Positions 52,861-62,362 are shown, counted from the stretch's first letter. The stretch is 64,000 bases of DNA from Bacillus_BD sp050389805 (GCF_050389805.1 NZ_CP130945.1:2356001-2420000); one strand, 5' to 3'. Notes: generated from the sequence alone by a model not told the origin. Made by a program: numbers and translations.

Positions 52861-53184
52861 ATGGAACCGGGACAATTATTTTTAAAAGAGGAAGACATTG
52901 TGATTAATGCGGGTAGACCTATAAATGCAGTAACGGTCATCAATACAGGGGATCGCCCTATTCAGGTAGGTTCACATTATCATTTTTATGAGGTGAACGA
53001 ATCCCTTCAATTCAACCGTGAAGAGGCATTTGGAAAACGACTCAACATTCCAGCAGGAGCTGCTGTTCGTTTTGAGCCTGGCGATGAAAAAGAAATCGAA
53101 CTGATCCCTTACGCTGGTGAACGCCGTGTGTATGGTTTTAATAATAAAGTGGATGGATCCTTAGAAAAGGGGGCTAACCAATGA
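52861..53184 (+). CDS. ureB: Urease subunit beta
   Basis: A 107-residue structural subunit with EPGQLFLKEEDIVINAGRP, VGSHYHFYEVNESLQFNREE and RFEPGDEKEIELIPYAGERR. ATG at 52861 gives a 7-base distance from GGAGG; the ATG at 52855 would be one base from it. Its stop overlaps the ureC start (ATGA). Confidence 0.97.
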   Translation: MEPGQLFLKEEDIVINAGRPINAVTVINTGDRPIQVGSHYHFYEVNESLQFNREEAFGKRLNIPAGAAVRFEPGDEKEIELIPYAGERRVYGFNNKVDGSLEKGANQ

Positions 53185-54893
53185 GTTTTAAGATGTCAAG
53201 AAAGCAATACGCTCAAATGTATGGTCCAACGACAGGAGATTCGATTCGCTTAGCTGATACAGACATCATCATTCAAGTGGAGAAAGATTACACATCGTAT
53301 GGGGATGAGGTTGTATTTGGAGGCGGAAAGGTTATTCGCGATGGTATGGGGCAGCATCCATTAGCTACAAGAGGTGACGGAATAGCTGATGTCGTCATCA
53401 CCAATGCTGTTATTTTAGATTACACAGGTATCTATAAGGCTGATATTGGGATTCGTGATGGAAAAATTGCCGGGATTGGAAAGGCTGGAAATCCGCTTGT
53501 CATGGATAAAGTGGATATTGTCATTGGTGCAGGCACAGAAATTATTGCGGGCGAAGGAATGATTGTAACCGCCGGTGGAATCGACACCCATGTTCACTTT
53601 ATTAATCCAGAACAGGTTCGAACTGCATTAGCATCAGGACTGACCACTTTAATTGGAGGAGGAACAGGTCCTGCTGCAGGATCAAAAGCGACAACGGTCA
53701 CTCCAGGTGAATGGAATATTCATCGAATGCTACAAGCCGCCGAAGGATTGCCGATTAATGTTGGATTTACAGGAAAAGGACAAGCGGCAACAGAAGAACC
53801 TCTTGCAGAACAAGTCCGTGCAGGTGCGATTGGATTGAAGGTTCATGAAGACTGGGGAGCCACTCCATCAGCCCTTGACCATGCATTACGTGTGGCAGAC
53901 GAGTACGATGTGCAGGTCGCCCTTCATGCAGATACCTTAAATGAAAGCGGATTTGTGGAAAACACGATGGCAGCTCTTAAAGATCGCGTGATACATATGT
54001 ATCATACGGAAGGCGCAGGCGGTGGTCATGCCCCGGATTTAATTAAATCAGCCGGGTTTTTGAATGTTCTACCATCTTCGACGAATCCGACTTTACCTTA
54101 TACGGTTAATACCATTGATGAGCATTTAGATATGTTAATGGTGTGTCACCATTTAAATCCATCGATCCCTGAAGACTTAGCTTTTGCTGATTCACGAATT
54201 AGACGTGAAACGATCGCTGCTGAGGATATTCTTCAAGATATGGGTGTATTCAGTATGGTGAGTTCAGATGCACAAGCAATGGGGCGAGTTGGTGAAGTCA
54301 TTCTACGAGCATGGCAAGTTGCGGACAAAATGAAAAAGCAAAGAGGGATCCTAGAAGGAGACCGTGAACTTTGTGATAATAATCGAGCAAAACGTTTTGT
54401 AGCCAAATATACCATTAATCCTGCGATCACTCATGGGATAGCAGAATATGTTGGATCGATTGAAGTAGGAAAAATTGCGGATCTTGTTATTTGGAACCCA
54501 GCCTTTTTCGGAGTAAAGCCTGAAATGGTTCTTAAAAATGGCTTTGTCGTAGAAGGGTTGATGGGAGATTCGAACGCATCGATTCCAACACCACAGCCGG
54601 TTATTTCTCGTCCGATGTATGCACAAATTGGAAAAGGTCTTTCTAGTTCGAATATTACGTTTATCTCACAAGCCGCTTATGACGACAACGTCCATGAAAA
54701 GCTGGGATTGCAAAAAATCATTCTTCCGGTTCGAGGCATTCGGAAATTAACGAAAAAGGATATGAAATTGAATTCCGAAACTCCTGAAATCACCGTTGAT
54801 CCACAAACCTATGAGGTAAAGGTAAACGGTGAATTAATTACATGTGACCCTGTTGATTGGGTACCAATGGGACAGCGATATTTCCTATTCTGA
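53181..54893 (+). CDS. ureC: Urease subunit alpha (catalytic)
   Basis: A 570-residue catalytic subunit. All nickel-site residues are in place: His137 and His139 (DTHVHF), the carbamylated Lys220 (GLKVHED), His249 (ALHADT), His275 (HMYHTEG) and Asp363 (VSSDAQAMGR). The mobile-flap His323 and its neighbourhood (VCHHLNPSIPEDLAFADSRI) are also kept. Residue numbers match those of Sporosarcina pasteurii urease. The protein is therefore expected to be active once nickel is loaded. Confidence 0.98.
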   Translation: MSFKMSRKQYAQMYGPTTGDSIRLADTDIIIQVEKDYTSYGDEVVFGGGKVIRDGMGQHPLATRGDGIADVVITNAVILDYTGIYKADIGIRDGKIAGIGKAGNPLVMDKVDIVIGAGTEIIAGEGMIVTAGGIDTHVHFINPEQVRTALASGLTTLIGGGTGPAAGSKATTVTPGEWNIHRMLQAAEGLPINVGFTGKGQAATEEPLAEQVRAGAIGLKVHEDWGATPSALDHALRVADEYDVQVALHADTLNESGFVENTMAALKDRVIHMYHTEGAGGGHAPDLIKSAGFLNVLPSSTNPTLPYTVNTIDEHLDMLMVCHHLNPSIPEDLAFADSRIRRETIAAEDILQDMGVFSMVSSDAQAMGRVGEVILRAWQVADKMKKQRGILEGDRELCDNNRAKRFVAKYTINPAITHGIAEYVGSIEVGKIADLVIWNPAFFGVKPEMVLKNGFVVEGLMGDSNASIPTPQPVISRPMYAQIGKGLSSSNITFISQAAYDDNVHEKLGLQKIILPVRGIRKLTKKDMKLNSETPEITVDPQTYEVKVNGELITCDPVDWVPMGQRYFLF

Positions 54894-54903
54894 GGTGAAG
54901 AAA

Positions 54904-55359
54904 TTGATAGTCGAGCAAATCGTAACAAATATTGAAAATATGGAAAAAGAAGAAATTATCAATCGTCATATTGAAAAAGTTCATCTTGAAAGCGCCCATT
55001 TAGTGAAACGGATTCAGCGAGTAACGACCGATCACGGGAAAGAAATTGGGATCCGTTTAAAAGAACCACGAGACCTTATGGCTGGTGATGTTCTCTATAT
55101 GGATGATAAAAATTTAATTATGATTGATGTTCTATCGGATGACTTATTGGTCATCCAACCTCGTAGTTTAAAGGAGATGGGGACAATTGCCCATCAATTA
55201 GGGAATCGCCACATGCCAGCCCAATTTGAAGAGGATGTAATGCTGGTTCAGTATGATTATCTCGTAGAAGAATTACTTCAAGATTTACAAATTCCTTTCA
55301 AACGTGAAGACAGAAAGGTTAAACAGGCGTTTCGCCATATAGGACATAGCCATGAATAA
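54904..55359 (+). CDS. ureE: Urease accessory protein UreE (nickel metallochaperone)
   Basis: A 151-residue chaperone. The N-terminal domain (IENMEKEEIINRHIEKVHLE) and the metal-binding C-terminal domain (GTIAHQLGNRHMPAQFE with the conserved His) match UreE. The C-terminal tail carries only a short HIGHSHE histidine cluster, as in many Bacillus. TTG at 54904 with GAGGTG 6 bases upstream is chosen; the longer frame would start inside ureC. Confidence 0.95.
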   Translation: MIVEQIVTNIENMEKEEIINRHIEKVHLESAHLVKRIQRVTTDHGKEIGIRLKEPRDLMAGDVLYMDDKNLIMIDVLSDDLLVIQPRSLKEMGTIAHQLGNRHMPAQFEEDVMLVQYDYLVEELLQDLQIPFKREDRKVKQAFRHIGHSHE

Positions 55360-56038
55360 AAATAGTTTATCGTTATTCCAACTATGTGATTCAAATTTCC
55401 CTACAGGGGCGTTTAGTCATTCATACGGTCTTGAAAGCTATATTCAAGAAAATAAAATTCATGATGGAGAAACCTTTTTTCAATGGCTTTATACGTATGT
55501 GCACGAGCAGCTCATCTATTCAGATGGGCTTGCCTCTCGCCTTGTCTATGAAGCATTGGAAACGGAAGATCTACAAAAAGTGTGGAAAATAGACAGGATG
55601 CTTACGGTTCAAAACCTACCGCGTGAAACGAGAGAGGGAACTCAAAGAATAGGGGAACGGATGCTCAACCTTGTTGAATCCCTTTATGATATTCCGATTC
55701 TTAAGGTTTATCGGGAGCGAATCAATCAAAAGCAATCGTTTGGGTCTCCTGCGATTGTGTTTACGATGGTAGGTCATCATCTTGAAGTACCACAATCAAC
55801 AACGATTTTGTATTATTTGTATTCTACCATTTCAAGTCTGGTTCAAAATGCCGTTCGGGCGATTCCGTTAGGGCAAACCGCCGGACAGAGGATCATTCAG
55901 GAATTTCAAGATGCATTAATAGAAGCAACTGAAAAAATTCAACGTTTAGATGAAGAGGATTTTGGAATGGTTTCGCCAGGTCTAGAATTATCTCAAATGA
56001 TCCATGAACGTGTGAATATCCGTATTTTTATGTCTTAA
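55352..56038 (+). CDS. ureF: Urease accessory protein UreF
   Basis: A 228-residue helical protein with FQLCDSNFPTGAFSHSYGLE, DRMLTVQNLPRETREGTQRI and PLGQTAGQRIIQEFQ. UreF joins UreD and UreG to activate urease and helps gate UreG GTP hydrolysis. Overlaps the end of ureE by eight bases. Confidence 0.96.
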   Translation: MNKNSLSLFQLCDSNFPTGAFSHSYGLESYIQENKIHDGETFFQWLYTYVHEQLIYSDGLASRLVYEALETEDLQKVWKIDRMLTVQNLPRETREGTQRIGERMLNLVESLYDIPILKVYRERINQKQSFGSPAIVFTMVGHHLEVPQSTTILYYLYSTISSLVQNAVRAIPLGQTAGQRIIQEFQDALIEATEKIQRLDEEDFGMVSPGLELSQMIHERVNIRIFMS

Positions 56039-56055
56039 AAAAAGGAAGTGTAGTG

Positions 56056-56667
56056 ATGGAACCCATTAAGATTGGTGTTGGTGGACCTGTAGGTGCAGGA
56101 AAAACAATGTTAGTTGAGAAATTAACGCGCCATTTACAAGATGAAATCAGCATGGCTGTTGTGACAAATGATATTTATACAAAAGAAGATGCAAAATTTC
56201 TAATGAATCATGGAGTGCTGCCCGCAGATCGTATCATTGGTGTAGAAACAGGAGGTTGTCCTCATACAGCCATACGTGAGGATGCTTCGATGAATTTTGC
56301 AGCCATTGATGAATTAAAGGCAAAGCACCCAGATGTGGAGCTTATTTTTGTAGAGAGTGGCGGCGATAACTTGGCAGCTACCTTCAGCCCTGAACTTGTT
56401 GATTTTTCCATTTATATTATTGACGTGGCTCAAGGGGAAAAAATTCCACGTAAAGGCGGACAAGGTATGATCAAATCGGATTTGTTTATCATTAATAAAA
56501 CTGATTTAGCGCCTTTTGTTGGAGCAAGCTTGGAAGTCATGGAATCGGATACTAAGGTTTTTCGTGGAGATAAGCCATTTGTTTTTACCAATTTAAAAGA
56601 TAACACCGGTCTTGATCAAGTCATTGATTGGATTAAGAAACATGCACTATTAAAAGGACTTGAATAA
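56056..56667 (+). CDS. ureG: Urease accessory GTPase UreG
   Basis: A 203-residue SIMIBI-class GTPase with P-loop GGPVGAGKTMLVEKL, the nickel-binding ETGGCPHTAIREDAS, ESGGDNLAATFSPEL and the guanine-specific NKTDLAP. GTP hydrolysis drives nickel transfer into urease. ATG at 56056 has AAAGGAAG about 8 bases upstream; the preceding GTG at 56053 is less likely. Confidence 0.97.
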   Translation: MEPIKIGVGGPVGAGKTMLVEKLTRHLQDEISMAVVTNDIYTKEDAKFLMNHGVLPADRIIGVETGGCPHTAIREDASMNFAAIDELKAKHPDVELIFVESGGDNLAATFSPELVDFSIYIIDVAQGEKIPRKGGQGMIKSDLFIINKTDLAPFVGASLEVMESDTKVFRGDKPFVFTNLKDNTGLDQVIDWIKKHALLKGLE

Positions 56668-56668
56668 G

Positions 56669-57493
56669 ATGGAGGATTGGACAGGAGTTTTGCGTTTAGG
56701 CGCAGAAGAAAGAAATGGAAAGACCGTGGCAAAGAATGTGTATTTCCAGGGGGCCTTTAAAGTGATGCGTCCCATTTATCATGATGAATCTGGTCAAGCC
56801 TGTTACTATCTTTTAAACCCGGGCGGAGGATATTTAGACGGGGATCGCTATCAAATGAAAGTAGTGTTAGAAAAACAAGCGAAACTGACCTTAACCACGC
56901 AATCAGCAACCAAAATCTATAAGACGCCTCGTTCACTTGCGTATCAAGAAGTAGAATTTCATTTAAAGGATGGAAGTTATCTCGAATATATTCCCGATCC
57001 ACTGATCGGCTATCAAGATGCTCGGTATAAACAAAAAACAGTGATCCATATGGAAAAAGGATGCACCCTTTTATACTCAGATATTATCACCCCAGGATGG
57101 TCAGCGAATGGTGAAAAATTCAGTTACGACACACTTCAACTGATAAATGAAATTTATATGGAAAATGAGCTGGTGGCATTTGATCATATTAAATTAAATC
57201 CAGCTTATCAAGATATGAAGGGTCTAGGTTATATGGAAGGCTATTCTCATCTTGGTTCGATGATTGTCATTCATGAAAACATGAATGCTGAATTCCTAGA
57301 TCGGTTATATCAGGAGATTCCCAAACAGTCAAAAGAATGGAAAATAGGAGTATCCTTACTACCAATCCCAGGATTTACCCTACGAGTACTAGCCAATACC
57401 ACACAAAACATCGAAAGAATAATCACTGAGATACACCAACTGCTAAGCCAAGAATGGTTTAACAAAAAACCAAGCTTCTTACGAAAATATTAG
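56669..57493 (+). CDS. ureD: Urease accessory protein UreD (UreH)
   Basis: A 274-residue scaffold protein of the UreD family: GAEERNGKTVAKNVYFQGAF, YYLLNPGGGYLDGDRYQMKV, TLTTQSATKIYKTPR and DIITPGWSANGEKFSYDTLQ. It binds apo-urease and recruits UreF and UreG. ATG at 56669 is preferred over TTG at 56660. It ends the operon: its TAG stop is followed directly by a repeat copy, and a strong hairpin terminator lies 176 bases on. Confidence 0.95.
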   Translation: MEDWTGVLRLGAEERNGKTVAKNVYFQGAFKVMRPIYHDESGQACYYLLNPGGGYLDGDRYQMKVVLEKQAKLTLTTQSATKIYKTPRSLAYQEVEFHLKDGSYLEYIPDPLIGYQDARYKQKTVIHMEKGCTLLYSDIITPGWSANGEKFSYDTLQLINEIYMENELVAFDHIKLNPAYQDMKGLGYMEGYSHLGSMIVIHENMNAEFLDRLYQEIPKQSKEWKIGVSLLPIPGFTLRVLANTTQNIERIITEIHQLLSQEWFNKKPSFLRKY

Positions 57494-57560
57494 TGAAACA
57501 GGGGGACGGTTCTGAGCGTTTCATAGATGGTATCGATCGATTTCATCAAACGGCAGGCTA
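57494..57560. repeat. Dispersed repeat, left arm with the extended tail
   Basis: TGAAACAGGGGGACGGTTCT with GAGCGTTTCATAG, then a tail that nearly matches the copy at 2842-2915. It starts at the base after the ureD stop. Confidence 0.88.
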
Positions 57561-57668
57561 GTCTCCTGCTTCCTATTTAATCTGATTGATGAAGGGCGAT
57601 GCTCCCATCTAAACATTTAGGATTCCATAAGATCCATCTCCAATTACTGAAGAAGTTAATAGTAAATC

Positions 57669-57717
57669 AAAAGGAAGTAGATCCTCTACATCTAGTAGGT
57701 ATCTACTTCCTTTTTTT
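57669..57717 (+). terminator. Terminator of the urease operon
   Basis: AAAAGGAAGTAGAT at 57669-57682 pairs perfectly with ATCTACTTCCTTTT at 57701-57714 and continues into TTT. Confidence 0.9.
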
Positions 57718-57820
57718 ACGGCATGTAGACAAAAAAGATACGAGCTCTTAAGTCTAACGATTTATCAGCGACCACGAATTGTCCACAAACGTAACTTCTG
57801 TTTTTATCTTCCTCTAAATC

Positions 57821-58042
57821 TTAAACAGATAAGGAATCCTGCATTCTTTTGTGAACTTCTTCCTCCATAGTAGTTAACTGTTCTTCCTTCAGGTCGTTTA
57901 GAGGAAGAGGATGAAACCAAGTAATATCCCCATGATGATAAATTCCTTTATACTGTTTTTCCTTATAATGTAATGAAAACTGATATCTTTCATGAAATTG
58001 ACCCTCAAACATCTTCTTTTCTAGTTCAAAATGATTAAACAA
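57821..58042 (-). CDS. YheE-like small protein, second copy
   Basis: A 73-residue soluble protein (FNHFELEKKMFEGQFHERYQ, KGIYHHGDITWFHPLPLNDL) paralogous to the gene at 50990. TTG at 58042 has GAGGAGG 9 bases upstream. Unknown function. It lies between the urease terminator and nikR, on the opposite strand. Confidence 0.72.
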   Translation of the reverse strand: MFNHFELEKKMFEGQFHERYQFSLHYKEKQYKGIYHHGDITWFHPLPLNDLKEEQLTTMEEEVHKRMQDSLSV

Positions 58043-58341
58043 AATAAACAACCTCCTCATTTTTGTGTGATTTATCGTTATTTTTATTTGTTATGTCTGT
58101 TCTCTAGTTAAAAGAATAACTACCCGAGATTAGAAAAAGAAAAGAGAAAGATTAAAATTCAATGAGAATTTTAACTTAGAGGTATGCAAGCAAAACGTGG
58201 ATGGATGTTTTTAAGAGGAGATTTAATAAGAATAATTTCCACATATCAACATACTATTTAGCGTATATATACGTGATACTAATCTTGGAAATCGTGTTAC
58301 TTACATAAAAATCCAAAACATGAAAGAAAGGAGGTTCTAAG
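58043..58341. other. Divergent region upstream of nikR
   Basis: AT-rich. CGTATATATACG at 58262-58273 is a perfect 12-base palindrome, followed by GTGATAC and GTGTTAC; it could be an operator, but A/T palindromes also arise by chance. Confidence 0.35.
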
Positions 58342-58761
58342 TTGGAAGACTCCAGATTAAAACGATTTGGTGTTTCAATGGAAGGTCACTTGCTTCGAAA
58401 ATTTGACCTTTTAGTCAAACAAAGGGGCTATGAAAATCGTTCTGAAGCGGTTCGTGATCTTGTCCGTGATGCACTTGTTCAACAAACATTGGAAGAAAGT
58501 GAACAACCTGTGGCAGGTAGTATTCTCTTATTCTATAACCATCATCAACGGAATCTACTTGAAGAACTGACAAACCTTCAGCATCATGTGCACGATTTAA
58601 TTATAGCCACTACACACTTCCATTTAGACCATGAGAGTTGCCTAGAACTGATTGTCGTTAAAGGTAAAGCAAGGGATATCCAGCAACTCAGCCATAAGTT
58701 GATAAGCCTCAAAGGAGTGGCATATGGAAAGTTTACAGTAGCGCCTGTAGAACAAGTTTAA
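58342..58761 (+). CDS. nikR: Nickel-responsive regulator NikR
   Basis: A 139-residue ribbon-helix-helix repressor. The DNA-binding part (RLKRFGVSMEGHLLRKFDLL, NRSEAVRDLVRDALV) precedes an ACT-type nickel domain with the ligands of E. coli NikR: His81 (QHHVHDL), His92 and His94 (THFHLDH) and Cys100 (HESCLELIVVKG). With nickel bound it represses nickel uptake. TTG at 58342 follows AAAGGAGG. It precedes nikABCDE, its likely target. Confidence 0.94.
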   Translation: MEDSRLKRFGVSMEGHLLRKFDLLVKQRGYENRSEAVRDLVRDALVQQTLEESEQPVAGSILLFYNHHQRNLLEELTNLQHHVHDLIIATTHFHLDHESCLELIVVKGKARDIQQLSHKLISLKGVAYGKFTVAPVEQV

Positions 58762-58810
58762 TGCAGAAAAAGGGTTACTCCCGTTGTAAAAAAAATACCT
58801 TTACATTACG

Positions 58811-58837
58811 TATAATTCGATCTGAAAGGGTTATATG
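58811..58837 (+). promoter_or_regulatory. Candidate NikR operator upstream of nikA
   Basis: GTATAA at 58811-58816 and TTATAT at 58832-58837 form an inverted repeat with one mismatch and 15-base spacing, recalling the E. coli NikR site GTATGA-N16-TCATAC. It overlaps TATAAT at 58812-58817, a possible -10 box. Suggestive only. Confidence 0.35.
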
Positions 58838-58919
58838 AATAGTCAATTTACGTCACCAATTTAGAAGCGAAACAGGGTTAAATGATTTGGAAAAATTCGA
58901 GTAAGGGAGGGAATAGAAG

Positions 58920-60521
58920 TTGAAAAAATGGATTGGAATGATCGCTTTCGTAGTTATTTTTTCCTTGTCTATTATTCTAACAGGCTGTACTCCATCCCAT
59001 TCCAGTCAACGAGAAGGGGGAAAAAAGGATGAACTTGTCCTTTCCATTGGGGGAGAGCCGGATTCAGGGTTTGATCCCACGACGGGATGGGGACGTTACG
59101 GTTCGCCATTGTTCCAAAGTACATTATTCAAAAGGGATCATGATCTTAATGTGACCAACGACCTTGCCACCCATTACGAAATGAGTGAAGATGGTAAAAG
59201 TTGGACTGTTTTTATACGTGATGATGTAACCTTCTCAGATGGAAAACCATTAACCGCACATGATGTTGAATTCACCTTTGAAACCGCCTTACACAAAGGA
59301 TCCGTGGTTGATTTAAATATATTAGAGAAAGTAGAAACCGTAAATGACACGACAGTCAAATTTACACTTAAAAAGGCACAATCCACCTTCATGAACACAT
59401 TAATTGAAACCGGAATTGTCCCGAAACATGCTTACGGAAAAGATTATGGAGAAAATCCGATTGGTTCAGGTCCATATCAACTTGTTCAGTGGGATAAGGG
59501 CCAACAACTTATGGTCAAAGCGAATCCTGAATACTATGGGAAAAAGCCATATTTTCAAAAAATAACCTTTTTGTTTTTAAACGAGGACGCTACATTTGCT
59601 GCTGCTGGAGCAGGAGAAGTGGATGTTGCAGCCATTCCAGCTTCTTTTAGCATGCAACAAGTGCCTGGCATGAGGTTAGAAAAAGTAAAATCAGTTGATA
59701 ACCGTGGGATTGTGTTTCCATACGTGAAATCTGGAAACTTGACGGAAGAGGGTTTCTCCATTGGAAACGATGTAACTGCCGATCGGGCCATCCGTCATGC
59801 GATTAATATAGCCGTAGACAGACAACTGCTGATTGACGGTGTACTAGAAGGGTATGGTTCGAAAGCCTACACTTCTGTTGATGGTTTACCTTGGTGGAAT
59901 CCGGAAACGGTTTTTAAGGATGGAGATATAGAAGGTGCAAAGCAAGTCTTAAAAGATTCTGGATGGTTGGATAAGGATGGTGACGGAATTTTAGAAAAAG
60001 GATCTTTGAAAGCGGAGTTTCAATTATATTATCCAGCGGAAGATGATATTAGACAATCGCTTGCGATATCTGTTGCGGATATGATGAAACCTTTAGGAAT
60101 TCACATAAAAGTCGAAGGAGCAAGTTGGGATACCATTGAACAGAAGATGCATTCAAATGCTGTCATGATGGGATGGGGAAGTCATGATCCCCATGAAATA
60201 TATACCGTATATAGCAGCAAAACGGCTGGAATCGACTATTACAATACGGGGTTTTATCAAAATAAACAAGTAGATGAATATTTGGAGAAAGCTTTAACTG
60301 CGACAGATTCACAAGAAGCAATCGAATATTGGAAAAAAGCACAATGGGATGGAACAACGGGTTTAAGTGCAAAAGGGGACGCTCCGTGGGCATGGCTGGT
60401 AAACTTGGACCATTTGTACTTAGTGAAAGACGGTCTCTCTATTGGAAAACAAAGAATTCATCCACACGGTCATGGTTGGCCTGTGACACACAATATTGAA
60501 GAATGGAAATGGGTTGAGTAA
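58920..60521 (+). CDS. nikA: Nickel ABC transporter substrate-binding lipoprotein
   Basis: A 533-residue family-5 solute-binding protein. The lipoprotein signal ends at LTGCTPSHSS. The mature protein has ELVLSIGGEPDSGFDPTTGW, DVTFSDGKPLTAHDVEFTFE and NPIGSGPYQLVQWDKGQQL. NikA-type proteins bind nickel complexed with small metallophores. TTG at 58920 follows GGGAGG by 9 bases. First gene of nikABCDE. An oligopeptide-type protein is the alternative, but nikR and urease favour nickel. Confidence 0.93.
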   Translation: MKKWIGMIAFVVIFSLSIILTGCTPSHSSQREGGKKDELVLSIGGEPDSGFDPTTGWGRYGSPLFQSTLFKRDHDLNVTNDLATHYEMSEDGKSWTVFIRDDVTFSDGKPLTAHDVEFTFETALHKGSVVDLNILEKVETVNDTTVKFTLKKAQSTFMNTLIETGIVPKHAYGKDYGENPIGSGPYQLVQWDKGQQLMVKANPEYYGKKPYFQKITFLFLNEDATFAAAGAGEVDVAAIPASFSMQQVPGMRLEKVKSVDNRGIVFPYVKSGNLTEEGFSIGNDVTADRAIRHAINIAVDRQLLIDGVLEGYGSKAYTSVDGLPWWNPETVFKDGDIEGAKQVLKDSGWLDKDGDGILEKGSLKAEFQLYYPAEDDIRQSLAISVADMMKPLGIHIKVEGASWDTIEQKMHSNAVMMGWGSHDPHEIYTVYSSKTAGIDYYNTGFYQNKQVDEYLEKALTATDSQEAIEYWKKAQWDGTTGLSAKGDAPWAWLVNLDHLYLVKDGLSIGKQRIHPHGHGWPVTHNIEEWKWVE

Positions 60522-60522
60522 G

Positions 60523-61518
60523 GTGAAAAAAAGTAGAGTTAGAAAGCTAGCAAACTTTCTTTTATTCAAAACTATAAGAATGGCAACTTTGTTAGTTGCC
60601 ATTTGTTTCATTTCTTTTTTACTGATAAAGAACTCACCCATTGATCCTATTCAAGCCTATATCGGTGCAGATATGTTAAATGTAGGACCAGAGCAAAGGG
60701 AAAGAATTGCTCAGTATTGGGGACTAAATCAACCGATTATGACACAATTTTTGAATTGGGGTTCTGCGTTGTTAACAGGGGACATGGGGGTCTCCATGAT
60801 TTTGCGCCGTCCAGTTACAGAAATTATCGGTGAGCGGTTCTTGCATTCTCTTGCTCTCATGCTAACGGCATGGGGGTTATCAGGAATCATTGGATTCACA
60901 ATGGGTGTAATTGCGGCGATGAAAAAAAACACTTTGGTGGACCGAATCATTACATGGTATTGTTACACACTGGCTTCGACTCCAACCTTTTGGATGGGTC
61001 TTGTGATGCTCATGATTTTTGCCGTATGGCTAGGGTGGTTTCCAATCGGCTTAGGCGTTCCAACGGGAGTTCTTGAAGAGGATGTCACCCTAATCGATCG
61101 AATCACACATCTGATTCTTCCAGCCCTTACCCTTAGTATTGTAGGGGTTGCGAATGTGGCCTTACATACGCGCCAAAAGTTGCTAGACGTTCTTTCTAGT
61201 GATTATGTGTTGTTTGCAAGGGCAAGGGGGGAACGTGGTTTTATATTGTTTTGGAGACATGGTTTACGCAATATTGCTTTACCAGCGATTACCTTACAAT
61301 TTGCTTCTTTTAGTGAATTATTTGGTGGAGCGGTGCTAGCTGAGCAAGTTTTTTCTTATCCAGGTCTTGGGCAGGCGACAGTAGAAGCCGGTTTACGGGG
61401 AGATGTTCCGCTTCTATTAGGAATTGTCATTTTTAGTACGTTATTTGTTTTTATAGGAAATCTAGTTGCTGATATCATCTATCACTTTGTAGATCCAAGA
61501 ACGAGAAGGGAGGGGTAA
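60523..61518 (+). CDS. nikB: Nickel ABC transporter permease NikB
   Basis: A 331-residue membrane protein with about six helices: MATLLVAICFISFLLIKNSP, then YWGLNQPIMTQFLNW and the permease loop RARGERGFILFWRHGLRNIA. GTG at 60523, one base after the nikA stop, is preferred; the frame from 60496 would overlap nikA. Forms the channel with NikC. Confidence 0.92.
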   Translation: MKKSRVRKLANFLLFKTIRMATLLVAICFISFLLIKNSPIDPIQAYIGADMLNVGPEQRERIAQYWGLNQPIMTQFLNWGSALLTGDMGVSMILRRPVTEIIGERFLHSLALMLTAWGLSGIIGFTMGVIAAMKKNTLVDRIITWYCYTLASTPTFWMGLVMLMIFAVWLGWFPIGLGVPTGVLEEDVTLIDRITHLILPALTLSIVGVANVALHTRQKLLDVLSSDYVLFARARGERGFILFWRHGLRNIALPAITLQFASFSELFGGAVLAEQVFSYPGLGQATVEAGLRGDVPLLLGIVIFSTLFVFIGNLVADIIYHFVDPRTRREG

Positions 61519-61519
61519 A

Positions 61520-62362
61520 ATGATTACGAGTCTTAGAGAATTTATTTTGAATCGAAGGATTCGAATCTTTCTTACCCTCCTACTGGCTATTATTTTTTTA
61601 ATGGGTGTGGTATCTAGTAGTATGTTTCTGGATGAAGGGAGAATAGCCACGAATCTTCACGAGAGAAATTCGCCTCCATCTTTAGACCATTTATTTGGTA
61701 CGGATTGGTTAGGGAGAGATATGTTTACCCGTACGATGATGGGACTTTCTTTAAGTATGGGGGTTGGATTGATTGGAGCTATTGGAAGTACGTTCATCGC
61801 ACTGCTCCTCGGGATCACTGCTGCAACAATGGGAAAAGTCGTTGACCGTCTGATATCATGGCTCATTGATCTTTTTCTCAGTGTTCCACATCTTGTTACC
61901 CTTATTCTGATTGCTTTTACGTTAGGTGGAGGATTTAAAGGGATTGTCATGGGAATTGCCTTCACCCATTGGCCAAGTCTTGCACGTGTTATTCGAGCAG
62001 AAGTCATGCAGATTCGTTCAGCACCGTTTGTACAGATTTCTCAGAAAATGGGAAAATCTCGATTGTGGATTGCACTACATCACATTTTCCCACATATCGT
62101 TCCGCAAATATTAGTAGGGTTTTTGCTCCTATTCCCACATACGATTTTACATGAAGCGGCTGTAACCTTTTTAGGTTTAGGGTTATCTCCACATCAACCA
62201 GCGATTGGAATCATTCTCTCTGAATCGATGAGATATTTGTCTTCAGGTATGTGGTGGCTTGCCTTTTTTCCGGGACTATGTTTACTCATGATCGTTCGGA
62301 CCTTTGATGTCATGGGAGAAAATCTTAGAAAGATGATCGAACCTGTTAGAGATGATGATTAA
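61520..62362 (+). CDS. nikC: Nickel ABC transporter permease NikC
   Basis: A 280-residue permease: RIFLTLLLAIIFLMGVVSSS, LDHLFGTDWLGRDMFTRTMM, the EAA loop QISQKMGKSRLWIALHHIFP and HEAAVTFLGLGLSPHQPAIG. AGGGAGGGG precedes the ATG, which follows the nikB stop by one base. Confidence 0.93.
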   Translation: MITSLREFILNRRIRIFLTLLLAIIFLMGVVSSSMFLDEGRIATNLHERNSPPSLDHLFGTDWLGRDMFTRTMMGLSLSMGVGLIGAIGSTFIALLLGITAATMGKVVDRLISWLIDLFLSVPHLVTLILIAFTLGGGFKGIVMGIAFTHWPSLARVIRAEVMQIRSAPFVQISQKMGKSRLWIALHHIFPHIVPQILVGFLLLFPHTILHEAAVTFLGLGLSPHQPAIGIILSESMRYLSSGMWWLAFFPGLCLLMIVRTFDVMGENLRKMIEPVRDDD

